NCBI GenBank assembly: GCA_963807355.1
Contig: CAWEBX010000007.1
Location: 124,001-188,000 of the forward strand
Reading direction: 5' to 3'
Source: Nitrobacter sp963807355
GTDB taxonomy: Bacteria > Pseudomonadota > Alphaproteobacteria > Rhizobiales > Xanthobacteraceae
DNA length: 64,000 nt
Shown in pieces: positions 61,176 to 64,000 of this stretch. Under the pieces are notes generated by a model. It saw only the letters and a program-made list of their open reading frames with translations, did no database searches and had not been told where the DNA came from. The translations under genes and the position numbers were made by a program. How positions within the stretch are numbered: position 1 is the stretch's first letter; each line of letters begins with the position of its first letter.

Positions 61176-61472
61176 GTGCGGCGCATTGATTTGGTTTCGG
61201 CAACTATGGAAGGCTGGGCGCGGCTTAATCCGCAGCAGCGGGAGCGGTTTTTGGAAGCTGGCCTAAAGGCGGCGCTGCGGCTCGACAGGCAAGGTTTCCG
61301 CTCTTGGTTGCTGCGGCGGGTCAGGTCGCCGCCCCTCGCCCCGATCAATCTGGCGGCCTATGCGATTTCGGACGGCGACATGGCGGCGCTGCTGGGCGCG
61401 CTGACCGACGCGCGACCGACACGCCCGCAAGGGGTGCAGGGTAGGCCGTCGTCTCAATCACTCCAGCGATGA
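61176..61472 (+). CDS. Hypothetical small basic protein
   Basis: A 98-residue protein beginning MRRIDLVSATMEGWARLNPQ. The segment ERFLEAGLKAALRLDRQGFR and LAAYAISDGDMAALLGALTD are helical. No domain was recognised. The start is an unusual GTG or ATG-like codon in the coupled stretch, so the first residues are uncertain. Confidence 0.4.
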   Translation: MRRIDLVSATMEGWARLNPQQRERFLEAGLKAALRLDRQGFRSWLLRRVRSPPLAPINLAAYAISDGDMAALLGALTDARPTRPQGVQGRPSSQSLQR

Positions 61473-61625
61473 AGGTGCGCAGCTGACCTGTCGCCGCCTC
61501 GGCTTTATCGAAGATCGCGTTGGGTGCGAGGTTGGTTTCTGGCGGAGAGGGCGCAGCGAGGCGAGCTAGGTTTGCCACGCCGGATTTGGAATAACGCACG
61601 GGCGACGCGCGGAGACAGCTAGGCT

Positions 61626-62321
61626 ATGAGCAACATCAGTCAATTGGAAAATGCGAAGGCCGCCGTCGTGCAGGTCGGCGGCGGTGGCCGGGGGTTCATT
61701 GTCGGCGCAGGCATTGATCGTTTCGTTGTGACCGCCGCGCACTGCGTGCCAAGCGATCGCATTCCGACGCCCCATCTGTCGAACGGCGCTTCTGAACTGA
61801 CGTTCCCGAACATCATCGGCCCACTAGGCGGAACACCAACCATCTGTGGCGAGCTTTGCGTCTACAGTCTGACCGATGACATCGCGGCCTTTTGCGAACC
61901 GGAAGGCGGCCTCGAAGACGAATACATGCAATATGTAGATTTCACCGATGCTGCGGCGATGAAGATTGGCAAATTGCCCGATCGTGCCACACCCCCGCGC
62001 CCTGATCTTGATGCCGGCCAAGCGGCTTTCAATTCACGGCTGGAGGAAAGAGAGCAGGATGACGCCCATACGGAGGCGGCTTTCATTTTGTCGCTGGACG
62101 GGGAATGGCAACCCTGCACCGTGCACAATGGCGGCAGGTATTTGACGATCTGCGACGGGGCCGATCAGATCAGAGGCGGGATGTCAGGATCGCCAATTAT
62201 CGATACCAACGGCGATGCTATCGGTCTCGTTTCGACAGGTGGCGAGGACAGCAACTTAAACCCAAGCCTCGACTGCCTGCCAGCATGGCTGCTGCGGAAA
62301 CTGGACCGGACGGAGTACTGA
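61626..62321 (+). CDS. Trypsin-like serine peptidase
   Basis: A 231-residue protein with a chymotrypsin-fold catalytic triad: His39 in VVTAAHCVPSD, an Asp84 or Asp85 in YSLTDDIAAF and Ser187 in IRGGMSGSPIIDTNGDAIGL. No signal peptide is present, so it probably acts in the cytosol. Cytosolic trypsin-like proteases in mobile islands sometimes belong to defence systems, where they are triggered by a sensor, but no sensor gene is next to it. The triad is visible; a defence role is speculation. Confidence 0.8.
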   Translation: MSNISQLENAKAAVVQVGGGGRGFIVGAGIDRFVVTAAHCVPSDRIPTPHLSNGASELTFPNIIGPLGGTPTICGELCVYSLTDDIAAFCEPEGGLEDEYMQYVDFTDAAAMKIGKLPDRATPPRPDLDAGQAAFNSRLEEREQDDAHTEAAFILSLDGEWQPCTVHNGGRYLTICDGADQIRGGMSGSPIIDTNGDAIGLVSTGGEDSNLNPSLDCLPAWLLRKLDRTEY

Positions 62322-62505
62322 CGGTCGGCCATCACGCCGCGTCATCGTCTGGCGGCTTCTGCGCATTCGTTCCGGTTTCTTGGGGCAGGCTCCAATTTTT
62401 GCTCTCACCTTCGATTTAATTTCGTTTCCCACGACACTGTGGGAAACGGCATAATGCGGCGGCAGTTTTTCCCGGCGGCAACTTCCACCTCCGATGCCTT
62501 GGCTG

Positions 62506-62997
62506 TCACGCAAGTGCTTGATCGTCTGGCTCGCCTGCTTCGTCCGCCTTCCGCTGCGCGACGTGGGACATCTCGGTGCGTATCTCGGACACGGCGCGCT
62601 CGATGTTGCGGCGGGTCGCAAGATCGCCACGCGGCGCACACCGTGCGGGCAAACCCGCCAGCGCTGGCAGGATCACGCCCATCACGCTGTCGATCAGTTC
62701 GTCCACATCGCTCTGCAGCACCAACACGCGCTTCTTTTCAGCAATTCTGATCCTGATCAGCTCGGCCTTGGCCGCCGTGAACTCGGTATCAGCCGCCGAC
62801 TTCGGTGACCGCTGCCGCTCCTCGCGAAGGTGCGCAAAGTACTTCGACCGGCAGGCGTCCTGATCGAAGCGACCATCCGACCGCCGCTCGATGACGCCCT
62901 GCTCAACCAGCTTGCGGATATAGGACGGCACGCAATCGAAATGCTTCGCCAGCGCTGCCGATGACACAACGGTCCCGGCTTGTGGTTCGGTTGCCAT
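62506..62997 (-). CDS. Nu1-like phage terminase small subunit
   Basis: From the ATG at 62997 the 163-residue product begins MATEPQAGTVVSSAALAKHF and DCVPSYIRKLVEQGVIERRS, a winged-helix DNA-binding region like that of Nu1 terminase small subunits. A helical middle, TEFTAAKAELIRIRIAEKKR, is followed by VLQSDVDELIDSVMGVILPA, also typical of the family. It would recognise phage DNA packaging sites. No large subunit, portal or capsid gene is in the window, so it is an orphan, presumably a remnant. Confidence 0.75.
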   Translation of the reverse strand: MATEPQAGTVVSSAALAKHFDCVPSYIRKLVEQGVIERRSDGRFDQDACRSKYFAHLREERQRSPKSAADTEFTAAKAELIRIRIAEKKRVLVLQSDVDELIDSVMGVILPALAGLPARCAPRGDLATRRNIERAVSEIRTEMSHVAQRKADEAGEPDDQALA

Positions 62998-63262
62998 CGC
63001 ATTTCCCTCGTTGGCGGCCCCGTCACAAATCTGCCGCCGATTACAGAAAGCCAAAGCACCGGCACCACGTATTCACGGAATTGGAATACGCTCAACCTTC
63101 GCGGTCGCGCGGTCCCCGCGGGAACTCATGCTCTCGGAAGGACCCGTGCGTCCCTCTTGCGAAGGGACAGCCAGCGCTCCACCATCGAGCCCGTCACGAT
63201 CGCGACGGGCATCACGGGCGCGGACAGGCAACCGATCGCGGAGGGCAACCAACGGAGCATGG

Positions 63263-63442
63263 ATGATGATAGATAAAATCCAACGCGCCATTCTAGAAAA
63301 TCAAGTCCTCCTTGCCGAGGCCCTGTGGATGCTCCTGCATTCGCAAGGTATCAGTTCGGCCGCAACACTTCAGAACGTCTCCGCCCGCATCAAGGCTACG
63401 CGGGAGCTGCTCGAAGAACACAGCGAGGAGGAGAAGCCTTAG
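63263..63442 (+). CDS. Hypothetical short helical protein
   Basis: A 59-residue protein beginning MMIDKIQRAILENQVLLAEA, with GGAG eight bases upstream of the ATG. It continues LWMLLHSQGISSAATLQNVS and ARIKATRELLEEHSEEEKP, and is predicted to be mostly helical. No family was recognised. The good ribosome site supports a real gene. Confidence 0.5.
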   Translation: MMIDKIQRAILENQVLLAEALWMLLHSQGISSAATLQNVSARIKATRELLEEHSEEEKP

Positions 63443-63933
63443 CGCGGCATCGCGTCATCAGCAGCAGCAGCACGTCACCCCATGCGACTGTAGGCAGCGG
63501 CAGGCCAGTGTGGCCCCCTTGAGCAACAGATGTTGACAAGCCACTGTTGAAGAAGGTCGATCCTGTGGCCCTCCTCGCGAACAGAGAGCAGCGTAAGGAC
63601 CTTAGCAGCACCAACGACTATATCCGACATACGCGGCGGGATTTAGAGGGGTAATGTGACTGCTAGCAGCCGTAGTTGTTATGGCGGCATCTCGCTGACC
63701 GCATCTCGTGACGGCGGGCGACGCGGCGGCCATCACCCCGAGGCCGCAGGAAGTCGCTCAGCGCGCCGCCAGCGCTGGGCCACAGGAACAGCGGCCAGGC
63801 CCGCGCCAGCGCACAGGCGGGCCAAGGGCCAGCACAGGCGGGGGGGCTAGGGGCGGTTTAGGCCGTGTGGTAGGGATCAGTCGCGGCGAACCGGACGGCC
63901 ACTCAGCGGGCTTCCGTAGCCCCCCTGCGGATC
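63443..63933. other. Region without recognised genes
   Basis: No convincing gene was found in this GC-rich stretch. It lies between the last hypothetical gene and the right-hand direct repeat. Confidence 0.4.
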
Positions 63934-63956
63934 GGGACACAACGGGAGACACAACA
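63934..63956 (+). other. Right copy of the direct repeat, candidate attachment site
   Basis: GGGACACAACGGGAGACACA, followed by ACA, matches the left copy at 52045-52066 in all but the middle bases. It is followed by an AT-rich tail (TTTAATTATGTAATTTATGA). It would mark the right end of the island, but could also be the start of a neighbouring integrase region. Confidence 0.35.
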
Positions 63957-64000
63957 GTTTTTTGCCATTGATTTAATTATGTAATTTATGAGTTTCCGGT

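Overview
The window looks like a chromosome segment from an alphaproteobacterium of the Bradyrhizobium/Nitrobacter/Rhodopseudomonas group (Nitrobacteraceae). The evidence is the single-polypeptide cytochrome b/c1 gene (fbcH) behind a Rieske gene, a fused trpE(G) with an upstream Trp leader, a transaldolase/phosphoglucose isomerase pair that is one fused gene in this group, the DUF6111-CCA pair, and intergenic repeats of the kind common there. An NsrR-type regulator beside remnants of an ncgABC-nirK cluster resembles the arrangement I recall from nitrifiers, so Nitrobacter is my best single guess, but this is inference.

Region 1 (1-7.7 kb): Mrp-type cation/proton antiporter genes on the minus strand (A/B fusion, C, start of D), then on the plus strand nsrR, a CycH-like TPR gene preceded by a palindromic operator candidate, a truncated multicopper oxidase, two c-type cytochromes and copper nitrite reductase nirK, closed by a strong terminator. 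Region 2 (8-20 kb): a PAS-GGDEF-EAL protein, a GH15 glucoamylase-like enzyme and, converging on it, a tightly overlapped sugar phosphate operon (tal/pgi, gnd, zwf, pgl, gntK, HAD phosphatase) feeding the oxidative pentose phosphate pathway. Region 3 (20-34 kb): small conserved genes (DUF6894, glutathione peroxidase, DUF3297, DUF486, metallophosphoesterase, NUDIX, GNAT), a probable Zur-controlled DUF2946/TonB receptor operon, and a MoxR ATPase-DUF58-DUF4159-large membrane protein operon.

Region 4 (34-52 kb): housekeeping genes: DUF1285, NUDIX, DUF6111-CCA transferase, hemF, queD, queE, trmL, petA (fbcF), fbcH, a PEBP-like protein, trpL and trpE(G) with an attenuator, apt, two orphan ParA-like ATPases flanked by inverted intergenic repeats, an HtpX-like protease, lemA, a DUF454 protein and an Rsm22-type methyltransferase. 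Region 5 (52-64 kb): a decayed integrative element with a tyrosine integrase, a winged-helix replication-like gene carrying iteron-like repeats inside it, several phage-type hypotheticals, remnants of an SRAP peptidase and a DNA ligase, a trypsin-like protease and a Nu1-like terminase small subunit. Short near-identical direct repeats sit at both of its ends.

A theme running through the window is single-base frameshifts. At least ten genes, including conserved housekeeping ones (tal-pgi, rsm22, DUF486, the DUF6111/cca junction), read as intact proteins only if one base is added or removed. This fits uncorrected assembly error at least as well as true gene decay, so every pseudogene call here is provisional. 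No tRNA, rRNA or CRISPR array was seen.
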